This document shows, piece by piece, positions 1-12,800 of a stretch of 64,000 bases of DNA. This stretch comes from Baylisascaris procyonis. Lineage: Eukaryota > Nematoda > Chromadorea > Rhabditida > Ascarididae. Position 1 is the stretch's first letter, and each line of letters begins with the position of its first letter. The notes under the pieces are model-generated. The model searched no databases and was not told the DNA's origin. It saw only the letters and a list, made by a program, of their open reading frames with translations. Made by a program: the position numbers and the translations under genes. The DNA is taken from positions 3,070,001 to 3,134,000 of the forward strand of contig JAZARR010000146.1 in assembly GCA_037389465.1 (NCBI GenBank), written 5' to 3'.

Positions 1-442
1 AATTGCTCGATCAAGTAAGCAGGATATAAAAGTTCATGTCATATTTGTTGTTTTGGTACTCTTCTCCATTAGACAAATTTTTAGGCTTATTTTTCTCAGA
101 TGTTCGAAATTGATCTAAGCTGATCTAAGCGTCTTCGAAATTGATTAATCTTTGCATAATTGCTAATTTTCAGTAATTACAGCAATGTTAACCTCATATC
201 CATAGATATTATCAAACAAAATTCACTTTATTCACTATTGAACGTTTTTAGGCTGTCAGTTGCTCTCCACCGGTTGAACAAAATTGTAAAATTTTTACAT
301 CAAAACATATAAATCAAAGCGCTAATCACGCAGGTAGGTTTTCATTCACCGTATATTTATTTTGAAGTTGTTCACTTAATAAATTTTGGCAGTTTATGTG
401 TTTCGTTGATAGATTTATTGAAAATCAGTGGAGTGGAAGTGA

Positions 443-475
443 ATTTATTTATTTATTTATTTTTTTTTTTTTTTT
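443..475. repeat. TTTA / poly-T tract
   Basis: Short run of TTTA units passing into an uninterrupted T tract. Simple sequence with no coding potential. Confidence 0.9.
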
Positions 476-1155
476 GCTGGTGGTCTGAATCATTGAACTC
501 CATTCTGAATGCACCAAATTATGCTGCTTCGCTTTTCTGTTAGAAAGTCTTCTCTAAGATACGATATTCTCATATGTCTCTTTTACTTACCTAGTAGGCG
601 AGCAATTTGATTCACAGTGCGGTACTTTATGAAATCGAAAAATTTTAATGGATAATCTCCCATTTCTTCAAATCTTCCTCGCACCGTATGCTAGATCAAC
701 GCAGCGTTTTACTGAATGGACTTTTCCATCTACTGCTAGCCTCAAAATTCACTATCTAATTCGTTTTATGGCGGGGTGTACAAACTTTAAGCTGCAAAGC
801 TTATGTCGACCATCCGAATGTTTTGTCAACTACACGTCTTTTACCTCTCTTCCTCATCCCCTCCGTCTTTCCCTTCCACCCCTCCCATTCGAAATTACGA
901 CAGCAAGGATACAGAAAACGGTGTTAGTGGAATTATTAGCAGCTTAATGTGGTCGGTGTCTCAGTTCAAAGAAGATACTGATGCGGAAACATTTGTTATT
1001 ATTCATTGCTCGATTATCGATCTTAGCCACTAGATTATTAGCAGAAGGCAGTTAAAACTTGTAAATAAAAAAAGTGCTATGGCATGCAATAGAAATTCCT
1101 AATCGGCTCAATTTCGATTCAGTAATTAGGCGATTAGAGGTCATCGAAAATTTCT

Positions 1156-1180
1156 CCCCCCCCCCCCACCCCCCGCCCCC
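1156..1180. repeat. poly-C tract
   Basis: Almost pure cytosine, broken by one A and one G. It is G-rich on the minus strand. It produces a glycine-rich false open frame there. Confidence 0.9.
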
Positions 1181-2691
1181 TGTCGAGCATTTATGCAAAC
1201 CACCAATATAACAAATTTGCTTTCGCAGACGAATCAGCGAACAACAATTCAACAAACTACTGCAATACGCCACGTGCTTATCACAACTCACTACGTGATA
1301 TATCACGGATCACTGCAAATGCAAAAGTGTGTCTGAAGCCAACGAGAAGCCTCTCCTGTTTAAGCGCTATTGGTTAGTGTTAACGCCTCATGCACTGTTC
1401 TATTTTATTAAGACCCATTTAGGAGTGATTATTGTGCACTCGTTGAGCAACATAATTTCCATTCCGATTTTCACACTTCACTTGTTCGAATAGCGCTATT
1501 TTATTCGCGTCACAATCCCATCAAGAAAAGCTTAGAGGAAAACAATTATTGGCTGACAACTGCAACGAACAAAAGGATATGTAAGAACAACGATGAATGT
1601 AATTATTTCTGTTCGATAACGGGAAGGTAATATGAGATAATGGGGAGAGTTCATAATAACTGTATGAATTTTCTGCTTAGAAGGTAATTAGTCATCAACA
1701 TTTTTCGATTTAATCAACTCTGCCAATCAAATAGTTAGAAATTGCAAAATATTTGGCACTAAATGCATGATGTGAGTTTGTGCAAATTTCCGCTTTATAT
1801 TTTGGATGTAATGATCACTGAGATTATTGCTAACTTTCAGCTATCTATATATGCTGCAATACTATACAATAATTATTAGAAATATTAGTTCGAAAATGAT
1901 ATGAGTATGCTAATGGTATGATAGGGAATGGATATGAAGAAGTTAGGCAAGCGCTTATACAATTTTTACAGTGAGCGATATCATTTGCATACTTTTCCAT
2001 AATATATGTAATATGATCAAATTCGAAACAGAAGTGCGAAAAGTTACCTAGGTGAATTTTTTTGGATTTTTTACCTCCATCTTTGAGAAATGTTGCGTAC
2101 GAAAATTTTTTGATTTTTTTTTTGCGTAGATAGATACAGAAAGTAACCTTGAAGGTAGCTGAGAGGATATTGATATGGCATCAGGGATCGACTTACCTCA
2201 GCAATAACCGTGAGCTCGTAGGTGCACACAAAACAGTGTGCAGTCGTAAGTGAAGAACGGCCTATAATTTCGGAAGCGCCTCCACCATCACTGTTCTCAC
2301 TTATTGGCCAACATGAGAGAGTTATGCCTTTTGATAAGTTCCTCGTAATTGTTACCGTTTTATATACTCTTTAGGGCGATCACTTATGACTACCCGCAAA
2401 TGAAATGAAATGGCTCACTTGCTTCGCAAATACTAATTCAACCATATGCTGGGCAATGACTTAGGCAATATCTTCAAGCGTGTTTGTCCGTACTGAGTTG
2501 CATTATTCTAATGAGAGTAAACACATTAAACGAAAATTGGTCTGCTTGAAATGTGTGAATGACTCTTCGTTAAATGCAGCAATTCAGCACAGCCATCGAT
2601 AGTTCATTCATTTGAATGTACTCCCTTCTCATAAAGGAAAAAACTTGTCAACGCTTAGTTTCTTCAATCGAAGGCCGATTGTGATTAGTGT

Positions 2692-2755
2692 AAGAGAGAG
2701 AGAGAGAGGGAGGGGGGATAGAGGAAAAGAAAGAAAGAAAGAAAGAAAGAAAAGG
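2692..2755. repeat. (GA)n / (GAAA)n purine tract
   Basis: GA dinucleotides pass through a G run into five to six GAAA units, purine-only on the + strand. The overlapping open frames on both strands, rich in RERE-like or FFLSFF-like residues, are artefacts of this repeat. Confidence 0.9.
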
Positions 2756-3970
2756 GTTAGGAGATACTTGAGAAGATGGGAGCGCATTTTTTTAAACTCA
2801 CAGAGAGCAGCAGCACACATTTGCCGTTGAAAGGATGCAGATTGTCTCGTAGCGTTTAGAGTTGTGCCCTTTCCCTGTAAGTGCCTTAAAAATTTGCCTG
2901 AAGTTTATGATATAGAGTCCAACTTTAATCTAATTCAGACGATGATTTGATGAATATAATTCCGAAAGCAAAAGCTTGACTCGACGATAGAGAACTTCAT
3001 TCTTCTACTCTTCGAGTTGATCCATTGCGCGCTATAATTGCCTCACAAAATTTTCTTCTACAATAGGCGGCCTTTGTGTGCTGCCTCATTTTCATATCCC
3101 ACATGCCAAAAATAGTAAAAAAATTGAATCTCTTCACCATAGGGCTCACAATAACATAATTTTTTCGATCTGCTTCTTGTGTTTCCTAATGAAACAAGAA
3201 GACAATAGATTTCATTCCACAGATCAACGTCTCATTTGCTTTTCATAGTTTAAGCAAAATGGTAATAAGCCACTCTGCATTCGGTTTTCGCTAATCTCAT
3301 TAAATTGCAGTAACAAAAAATTTTGTTCACGCGCGGTTCAATACCAGTTTTCAATTTGTAGGAATGTTTATTTATTAACAAAGCAATGCGTATTCGATGA
3401 GTCAGTTGGAATTTCCTTTTTATATTCAAACGTAGCATTGAGGAAGCTGTAACGTAGAAGCATTTAAACAGAGCATTGATAAGCGCATAATCGAAGAGAA
3501 GATGCGAATAGAAGGAATGCAATGACTGTCAGTTCAGTTCTCGTCCTTAGCTGGTAATTATACACGAACTGCGCATAGATGAGCCTTCTTAGTTCCCTCT
3601 TTTTTCAATGTTTATTTGAGTTCTACGGTCGCATTCTCATCATTAATCTCCTCTATTCATTAGGTCGTTTCATTCAAATAGAAGCGCATTCGAAATTATC
3701 TCATCTAATTCCCTAGATGGTATTAAAAAAATTTATATTCCATTCTGATAAATAGCAAAATAATTCTATATAGGTTGGATTTATGGCAACTCTTTTCTAT
3801 GTTGGATTTTAGTTTGAGATTGTTATCTTTCCTCACGTAGAAATTTCTCAATGAATTGTTTTTTCTTCAAAGTAGCTTAGCTCACGCAATTTTTTCGAAT
3901 ATATAAAACTTCGAAGAAAATTTCTCATGTTGCACATTGGAATGTAATGAAAATGAGACAAATAATTTAG

Positions 3971-6900
3971 GTGATAGCCGATTTATGCTACAGCGTAACC
4001 GTTTTCTTCCCGATGGTTGTTCCTCGATGGACAACGATCCAGAAGAAACTATTCGGCTTCGCGCAAAGGTGTGTGAACAAATATTTACTCACTCTACTTC
4101 AGTTACGTTAGGCGAAAAATTTGTTTAAAATGATGCAAATATTTCTCTACCTAAGCTAGACAGAAACTATATTCAGATTTTGAAGCGATTAAAACGAAGG
4201 TGATTTATACGTTTGCGCATTTTAGAGAAAGGAACTAGTGCCAACGAGACGTGAATTTTAGCTTCAAAAAGATTTCGCACCACTCATTCATCAGGATCAT
4301 TTATCGAATTATCTAATAGAAGAAATATTTTGCGAGATAAAAACTTCGAACTTATCAAGAAGAATTTTCAGGTAAACCGCCTCAGTAAAGAGTTGTTTGA
4401 GGCTCGTCGGCAAATAAAGCTTCTATCAAGTTCGCCACAAATGCGAAAGTTGGCTCTTCATTGGTTTGTTCAACATGGAGCATTGCTTTTATGTAGTAGC
4501 AAATAGCGCGAATTTCTGCATTTCGGCGTTCGTTTTGTCGTCTTAAAGCGAAACTGTAGACCTCATATAGGAAGTTGGCTGACCTTTTGAATAGCTCCAT
4601 TTTTTTATTTCAAAAGGAAATGTTACAAGGTCGAAGTATGAGACTTCGAAATTTCACACACATTGACTCAAGTTCATTTTACGAGGAAATCGAGTAGAAA
4701 GATTTGTTAATTTTTGCATGCGTTAGGGGGAAGATTCATTTCAATTTTTAGTTAATCCCTATTTGCTGAAAGTCTCGCTTAATTATTTATTATAAATTTT
4801 CGTGACTTTTCAAGTTTATGACAGACTGCATGAGGGAGTCCAATGAGGCGATCTCTTCAATCTCTCTACAGATTCTAGCGCAAGAACTTCATCTGTTGTT
4901 TTTTCAGTCAATACTTATTTCTTAATATGGTCGATGATTTTGATTTATGTGCTTCTTTCATTCTCATAGTTTTGCATCCACTGCTCGTCTCATCTATGAA
5001 TTTTAGTGGCGTGTTTCCGATCATCGTTCTTTTTGTATTTCGATTTATGCTCCACCCTGATGACTCGCTGAAAGTTTCTCATCGCAGCGGTTTCATTTTA
5101 TGTATGCAGAATTTTCACTACCACGATGTTGATCTTCTTTATCGAAGAGGGGCCAATTGATATCCGCTGCGCATACTACCCTCAATTGAGTTCTCATAGA
5201 AAGCTTCAACAAATTAAAACCTTTCCACCAAGTGCTATCGAACATCCCTGAATCAAACATGAACTTCAGAAGAAGTTATGAAATTACTTGTTAAAGAGAT
5301 CCACACAGGTTTGCCGTCTTCATTCGATCTTTGAATGGGAAAATCACATAGCAATGTGCCGATGAATAACGCAGCAAGAATTTTTCATGTGTGATACATT
5401 GAGCAGGTATGCAGGCCACCCATGGCACATTTCTTGATATGCTCCTGCTTCTAGTTCATCGTCGCCGCATGAAAGCGATTACCACTCGCTGCAACATCAA
5501 TTTTTTAAATTCTATTTTCAGTCTCTCAGTCAGCTTTTTTTTGCTTTCTATGAATCTCTCCGCAATATTTGCCACTTCGTTTAACCGATTAATGCTCATA
5601 AAAAGTGCAATGTGCACTTCGCAACCTCTCTCTTTCCAACTATTAAGCAGCAATCAATTAGCGTACTTAATAGAATGACTCGAAGTGAATTTCAGTCCGC
5701 TCCCGGAACCTGATTATCCGAACGCTATGGAATATTACAGCCAATCAACATTAGACGAGACTACCAGAACTGTGCAGCGCTTCTCGGAGCTGTTTAGTAG
5801 AGAGCGAGCCGAAATTATGAGGGCATTTAATGGTCTGCCCGAGTTTGCCGGCTCTGAAGAATTGCAGCTGAAAACCATTCTCTCAGTGATTGTGGTTAGT
5901 GCAAATTCGCTCATAGTTTTTTTTTTTTTTGGTGTCATCGTTTCGCAATCTACGTCAGCATCTCTCAATCGGCGAAAACACAAACTGATTTGAGAAGTGA
6001 TACACAAGCAGAAATTTTTGTGATGAAATCTAAACTTGAAAAAATTGAGTGATATCGTTTTGAACTTTCATTTTTGCAACGATGGTTCCCGCGCATTTTT
6101 TTTTTTTTTGTTGAAGTCACTTCAGATTGCAGCAAGAAGATTTAGAAATGTATTTTATTGAGCGGTTTATTGAGCGGTAGAGCAAAGTTGCTTTACTTGT
6201 ATACATGTTTGATCTTGAAATTGCTGGTCAATTAAATTGGCAGGAGCACTGAAACAAATTTTCATTTTTTGACAGTCGCCGCGTTACTCTCAATTCTATA
6301 CCGTTATGTTGCACCGATTCAAAGATATGGCATTGGCCATGCCGTCTTTGTTTAGTTCCATTATTGCATTTCAAAGTTCCATCACCATATTTTATTTAAG
6401 AGTCAAGTATTGCAGAGATTTTGATTCGTGCTCAATATGCCAACGAGTCGAAAAGCATAAGCCATTTGTTGGCCTTGAAATTTTTCCAAATGCACGCTAT
6501 TACAAGTTTGTATCTGTAAGCGCACTATCAGCGTTGTGTCTGTGCACATGTATGTATGTATGTGCATGTCAGCTTGTCGGAGCGTTTCAACTCGATGACC
6601 ACTGAAGCTAAGAGATACGAAATTTGGTGATTATAATATGTAATAGAGCGTTCTGTTCATTTCTTTTATCGACATTCTAATTGATTCATCCACTCTTTCA
6701 AGATGTGTAGACACGTAACGATCCTTGAAAAGTTCGTTGCATTTTCAACGAGACGAATTTTCATTTTATAGCTATCAGGCCACAAAATATCGCTGTTTAG
6801 CAAATTTATATGGAGGGCGGGATAGCTCAATATATGGTTGCATTATCGAGCATCTACAGTTACTTGTTAGCAATTTATACGGGTGACTGCTTCGATGAGT

Positions 6901-9824
6901 GAAGTTGCAAAAGCGCATAACTTGACGATTGTTCCAGTTTGTTTCTCCATTACTTTATGCTCTAAGCTCTAAGCTATGGATTTCAAGTTTGCGTTTGCCA
7001 TATGCACGTGACATTTTTGCATAAGTTGCTCTTCGATAACATCGCACACTAAAATATCTTAATGAGGTAGCTGCTAAAAATATTTAGGCTTCATATGTTT
7101 TTTGCGTCGATTATTCATGTTTTTTATCAAGTTGTTGAGAAAGATCTTCATCATTCTAAAATGCGTGCTGAGTTTAAAATCATTCACGTAAAGTGAGTGC
7201 TCTCTTTTATTGCATTGTTTCAATTTCACGATTGTCGTGAGTGCATTTAGACCCGTTGTCGAAAACATTAACATCGTAGAGTCATATTACCCCTCTCGAT
7301 TTACTCTTCACAGGATCACCTAAACTTTTTATCGTGTGACTGTGCTCACTCGAGCATGTGTTATGCTTATGCAATTGCGTTTTGAATGTGCATAAGCATA
7401 TTGGCTAGCTCATATTTGTATCCCCATAAGTCTCTAATTGCTGGGTAATACTGAATTGCTGCTGATCGCATCGCACATCCATTCATTTCGACAACAGAAT
7501 ACCTTATACCGTCAACGTCAGATGGATGTGACAACGAATAAATTAGTCCGAAGAGTTCTATAGGAACTGGCTAGTAATAGTGATTATTAGGGTGATTATG
7601 GCATTGGTTTAGAATGAGATGTCTAATTTCATATTTTCAATTGATGCGCCCTTCAGCGCACCATTTTGGAGTTGCCCGCTCTACACGATGTGCGACAATC
7701 TGGATACTAAAGTTAAATCTTGGCGTGAAATTTGTCTCATGCCAAATAAGCGCTCGATCGTTCGGATATGTAAGGGATTCCCACCTAGGCGTTACTGTGG
7801 GTGCCGTTGCAAATTGGACACCTGCTGTGAAAAGGAAGGCGAGCTTTCTGAACCCTGGGGTATGCCCTGTTTAACAATGTTGTTTGCATAAGCGTCGACC
7901 GGTCAGACCCTAAATTCCTCAATGTTACTTTTGTATGGTGCAGAATATATGTTCCAAAGAATTTCTTATCGTTTGAAAGTACAACAGACAGCATTTGTCA
8001 CAACTTGCTTCTCATTACGAACGTCTTCCGCTTTTCTTTATTGGCTGACCATTTCTTTCAGGGTAAGACAACCTTCTGAACAACCCTCATTTAAACGGCA
8101 GCATTTTCATAGAATTAAAGTTTTCTCATTTAATATTTCATTTCCGTTATTCTATACATTACTGATTGTATAATGGCAATTTTAAATACCATTCACGTCA
8201 TGAGTGAACTTTTCGGTAGTCACAAAGAATATAGTGATGCTAACTGGAATTTTTTTCATAATATTGAATGCTTTATTTGATTGGAAACCGAGCGAAAATG
8301 CATTAAGTCCTTTCGCTTGCTCCTCTTTGCTCCTCTCATATCTTCAGGAAGTGGGAACTACATCCCATACAGCAAAAATATGCGTACAATGTTAAACAGT
8401 GACGATTTACTGAATTGAGATGCGTTGTACTGCATGCTGACAGCTTGTTGAAAAACTTGCAGCTAACTTATCGTTCTGTTCACGATAGCGTTGAGCGACG
8501 ACGTGAGAGTATTTTCAATATCCTCGGTGAAGGATCGTCGGGCAAATTGAACGATCAACAACTTGATACTGCCCTTTATCGGTTCATGTACAGAAAAGCA
8601 AAATGTGAACATGGAATGGCCAATGCAAAGGTTCGCAAACCTTCAACGTTCGCATGTGGTGAAACTGAATTTTGTGGTTGCAATGAAGTTCAGGAAGCAT
8701 CTGCATAATTTGAAATATATGAGCAACCGCATGAGACTAAATAGAACTTCATTTCTGGATGACCACATCTTGATAAGGATATTTCATTGAATACCCAGCC
8801 TTATTTACATTAGCTGGAGAAGATCTGAATTCTTGAAGAAAATCCCGCAGTATCAATCAGTCAGAAACTCCCTGCAAGGCAAAAATATCGCAATTTTGAG
8901 GTCATGATTTCATTAGCGATTACATTTAGTGTATTTCCAAGTCTTTTTGTGTCATTTCTCAGCAACGCACACGAACCCCATGTTGCAGGAAGTGACATCG
9001 CAAATTTGGAAGACCTTGTATGATTTTCCTTCACTAAAAACGTGCACCAGGTTCAACCGATTTATCCTGGAGTGTGTTGCTGTCGTTTGGGACTTGGTTG
9101 CTGGCATCGATGGCAAACTGCCAAGGTATACTTCGTTCATCTCTAGACAAACGTACAATTCACCGTGTGCGCCATTGATGTTGAAAACACGTGTTGCGCC
9201 ATAAAAATTACATGGCACAGTTTGGTTACTTGTTCCTTCACCCTTTCCTCACTTTTATTTCTTCTGCAGGATGTTCCGCTTATCAGCAGACAGGATTTGT
9301 TGGCACCTTTTCGGCGATTCCTAATAAATATTCAGTTTGTGTGCTAAGAGTGGAATTGACCATTATTTTCAACTTAATTTAAAGCAGTGTTTAATACCAG
9401 TTTAAAATTTCCCAGCTTCAGCACTGGAGAATTTGCTTCATTTACCTTTTTAACGAGAGTTTTTTTCGGCATTTATTATGGAGTCTGGCGCAGTTCGAAT
9501 TTAAGGCGTTTCTGAAGAGACTACAAAAAGTGCAGCATTTAGCTAATTGTGAACTGTTTTTTTAATTCATCTGAACAAACGCGATTGAATGAGGAATCAA
9601 GAATCGGAAACGGATACTCAGTGATTGCCATTAGTGTGCGGAAAGAGTTTATCAATATTTTTAGGATGATGATCGAATATGAAAGCCGTCAATTCGATCC
9701 GGCAAAGCATCAACTATATTCCAATGAGTGCTCGCCATCAATCGTCATCAAGCAGTATTTATGGCCTGCGTTGCTCGACACCTCAACCGGAGAATGTTGG
9801 CTGCGAGGAATTGTGATCACATAG
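3971..9824 (+). CDS. MIEAP-domain protein (mitochondria-eating protein / SPATA18-like), 3' part
   Basis: Six exons are visible: 3971-4068, 4372-4463 (end uncertain; 4448 also fits), 5696-5894, 8463-8630, 8989-9125 and 9665-9824, ending in TAG. All phases agree (1,0,2,0,0,2). The first two exons give a polar, probably coiled-coil stretch (VNRLSKELFEARRQIKLL). The next four read as one MIEAP C-terminal domain: ETTRTVQRFSELFSRERAEI, then GLPEFAGSEELQLKTILSVI joined to LTYRSVHDSVERRRESIF, then IWKTLYDFPSLKTC, and finally the family's closing motif (EYES.QFDP..H, YLWPALL, then a G and IVIT at the end). In vertebrates MIEAP/SPATA18 acts in mitochondrial quality control and binds cardiolipin; the same role here is inference. 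The N-terminal exons and start codon were not found. The domain assignment is from remembered family pattern, not a search. Confidence 0.7.
6276..8418 (+). CDS. nested or alternative-3'-end reading frame, Cys-containing, unknown family
   Basis: Lies wholly inside the 2.57-kb MIEAP-gene intron 5895-8462, same strand. Proposed exons are 6276-6515, 7613-7769, 7988-8062 and 8348-8418 (TGA). Donors are GTAAGC, GTAAGG and GTAAGA, all strong, and acceptors are GACAG, TTTAG, AACAG and TTCAG. The joined frame stays open for 170 codons from the ATG at 6306, which sits 30 nt after an acceptor. The product starts with a hydrophobic stretch (residues about 10-33), has a CSIC pair, a segment with FWSCPLYTMC and WREICLMPNKRS, and ends in NSDDLLN. 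I recognise no family. Exon 5696-5894 ends in the same phase (0) as 6276 begins, so these could instead be an alternative 3' end of the MIEAP gene. A 66-nt retained or spliced segment (6350-6415) is in frame either way. A second frame of the same joined exons is also open, so the model needs transcript support. Confidence 0.4.
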
Positions 9825-12800
9825 AAGAAGTCATTAATGACAACATGTATTCGAATCACGAGCCATTTTTTATGCGTCTCGAAATTAACTGCAAAAAGTA
9901 TAACGGAAATCAGAAGGGTCTCATAATATTGTGCAAACCACTGTTGAATTCAAATTTCCGGATGTGCACAAATTTTTCGGTTAAAGGCTATTACTAAAAT
10001 TCAGTTTTTATTAGAGTGTTTGAGAAAATGCGAGCTTTTATAATTGAGGAACACCGATTATGCCGTCAGACTTTTACCGCTAGCACAATGTGGCAGCATT
10101 CCCATTGTCACGTTTAGAAAAAGGAATGGAGCAAATTTATTCTTGTCTATCCACCTTCATCCACCATGGCCTTGCTTTCTTCATCAAACGCATTCTAGAA
10201 AATCGGAATTTTGGTATCTTGTCAGCTTCGAAATCTCTCGAGATGGGAGTTCTTGAAGTCGGAAGGAGTGTATGTCACATTTCTAGAAAATCAATATCCA
10301 ACTTCAATTAAACTATGAAAAGTTCGAATCAGTATTGTTGAAAAAGTCGAAAAACTCAAATTTAAAGAGGTTGCTGAATGGGAAAATCGGCCTCGGCATT
10401 TGAGTTTGCTGCCTTGAAGAAAGCAGCTGAAATTTTTTACTTTTTCCGTCTTACGTTGTAAAATCCTGGATGCTGCCACCAAATCCATTTTTATGTGTTA
10501 TGGCATTGTGCAAACTACATTTTAAAGGTGATCTATCACGTACATCTAACGTTCCAGTTTGGTCCTGGAAAGACAAGTATGCACCTTACCTCAGGTCGTA
10601 CTATAAGTGGTTGTAGTTCAAGTACATATAGCCAGTCATGTCCTCAACATGACTGCGACATGTTCGAAACTCGAATCAGCATTTATTGCAGCAAACGTGG
10701 CTTCCTACGCCGAGGTTTGCACAGCATTAGAAGCAGTTTTTAATAAACCCAGAATAGATCCCTGCATCCGAGTTTCCATGTACAATTGTCACTGCAAGTT
10801 TTGCACATCAACAAGGCTTAGATAATCCTTGTTAGAGCTAACAGCCCAAGATTTGCACAGCAGTAATAAATCTCGAATTGGTCGCTATTGCAACCGTTCA
10901 CATCAGTAAATGAAACATTAAATGAAAGAAGTGAAATACGCATTAATGAAAGAAGAAAGTAAAGTAAATGTTTGAAAAAGAAAGAATGCGACTGAAGAAT
11001 CTATAATATTATTCAACATTGGTGGCAATGAATAGCTGTAGCTTATACGAAAACGATAAATAGTATATTCGATGATGTTTTTAGGCATCGTCCGATGGTT
11101 TGTCCCCCCTTAACCGTTACACGGAATAATCTTTTGACTGCAGAAAATGGCCGACTGCTCAAACGATCTTCTACGACCCACTCTCACGCATGCGTAGCAA
11201 GCAAGATCTGAAGCCGCGTAGTTCATCTCCTCCATAATTGATTCGTTATTTCATATAGTGACTGCGAAATCGATCGAGATGTTTCACACAAAATACGCTG
11301 TGATGTTGGCACAAGTTATGAGACATCTTTTTGAGAAGGAAAATGTCGGGGTGGAAAGCTATATTTTTATTTTTGTCGGATGTCGGAAAATGTCGGAAAA
11401 TAAACGAAGAAAAAAATGCATTATGTTTTCTGTCATTCATTCAACGTATTATTATGGTATCATTGAACAGAAAAAGCGCTGGGATATCATAAAATTCGAA
11501 CGGCTTTACGAGTATAGTTTTATAGATCTATAAACGAAAACTTTGGTGGCATTATGTATCATTTTCGATAAATCCATAGCATCGAACACGCCGAATGCTT
11601 CATTAAAACAAGGCAGTAAAAGAACCACGGCAATGACAACTTATGAACGGTCATATGGGTCATTTTACCAATAAGGATGTATTAGCCTCGCTAAGTGCCA
11701 ACAGGATAAGAGAATTTTGAATGCTTATCGATGACCAACAAATGAAGCTGTGCATGAAATAGTAAGTCTGATCTTTCTTCTTACCACATTTCCTGTTTAA
11801 CTGAAAAATTTCCAGATTTACCTTCAATGCGATAGGATGTAACCTTTCATGTATTAACTGCCGCAAGCATGGCGCCTGCTATTTAAATCTAGATTGATTC
11901 GCTCACCTCCATAGGGTTATTTCACTAACATATTTATTTATGCACACCTCACTCACTTTTCCTATTTAATTTCATCTTCATAGCACATGCGTTTTTACAG
12001 CAGGTAAACTAACAAGTTATCATACTTGCGATCCTAACGAAAAGGTTCAGGAGCCTCGTAGATCAAAGAACTCGAAAGCGTGAGACTATTGGTGACAGCC
12101 CGAACTTTGCAGTATGACCAAGGAAATAGATATTGTGCGCAACAGGCGTTGCGTTTTTTTAATCATCTTGAAGCGTACCACTTTTTAGAGCGTTGAGAAT
12201 ATATGTGAAAATCGCACGCCTAGCAGTATATAATATATCCTTTCGATCTGTCAACCTCTGACTGAGTTCAATTTATACATATTTACGCACGCCATGAATA
12301 AGCATATGTACACGTAGAAGTGAGTTTACAGTGCCCCTATATAGGATGAAACAAAAGTTTCGTTGTGCGGAGAGCGCAGATTTCCGTATGTTGATTTTAC
12401 GCAAGAAATACAGTAGGAAATATTTTTGAAACTATCAATTTGCTGTTTACTCAGAGAACTGTGCATGATTTTAAGTGCCATTCTGTTTACTTTTAGGCTC
12501 TAAACGGTCATATCATATCAGTTGATTTGGTAATTACTACTTTGAAAATGCATTTCAACATTTCTGCTTTTAATTTATCGCGGAATAGGTTTGCAAAAAA
12601 TGCACTTTTTCTAGCCTATTCGCCTGTTTATTAGATATTATCTGTGGTTAAAACACCTGTTAAAAAGTGTTGCTGGTGACATAACTGCATTCTTCTTGGC
12701 CCACTGTTGATATTTTCATTAAGTTTTATTTTGCGTATTGTAGCTTTTTCTCTCTCTCTTTTTGTCTCATCTTCTTGCTTTCGAATACAAAAACATTTCC

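Larger units (their letters stand above)
1..3970. other. 5' flank or intron of the MIEAP-like gene
   Basis: No complete gene was recognised here. The upstream exons of the MIEAP-like gene should lie in this stretch or left of the window, because its first visible exon starts in mid-codon. One possible exon on the + strand is 904-994: a long pyrimidine tract ends in an acceptor at 903, followed by an open frame reading KDTENGVSGIISSLMW, but the only donor (TTT|GTTATT) is weak and its phase does not fit the next exon. Simple repeats at 443-475, 1156-1180 and 2692-2755 lie here. Confidence 0.5.

Noticed and set aside
2612..2830. RERERGRGDRGKERKKE-type frame and its complement
   Set aside because: Translation of a purine microsatellite.
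3330..3345. Perfect tRNA B-box-like word GGTTCAATACC
   Set aside because: No A box, acceptor stem or cloverleaf can be drawn around it. The same holds for similar words near 18309, 29645 and 54786.
6350..6415. 66-nt intron inside the nested frame (TTT|GTTTAG to TTGCAG)
   Set aside because: Much shorter than every other intron here and with a weak donor; the frame is open through it, so it was left as exon.
9270..9347. Possible extra MIEAP exon after TTCTGCAG (DVPLISRQDLLAPF)
   Set aside because: Its protein-like frame does not match the phase left by exon 8989-9125, and the matching frame hits a stop; joining directly to 9665 keeps the domain intact.
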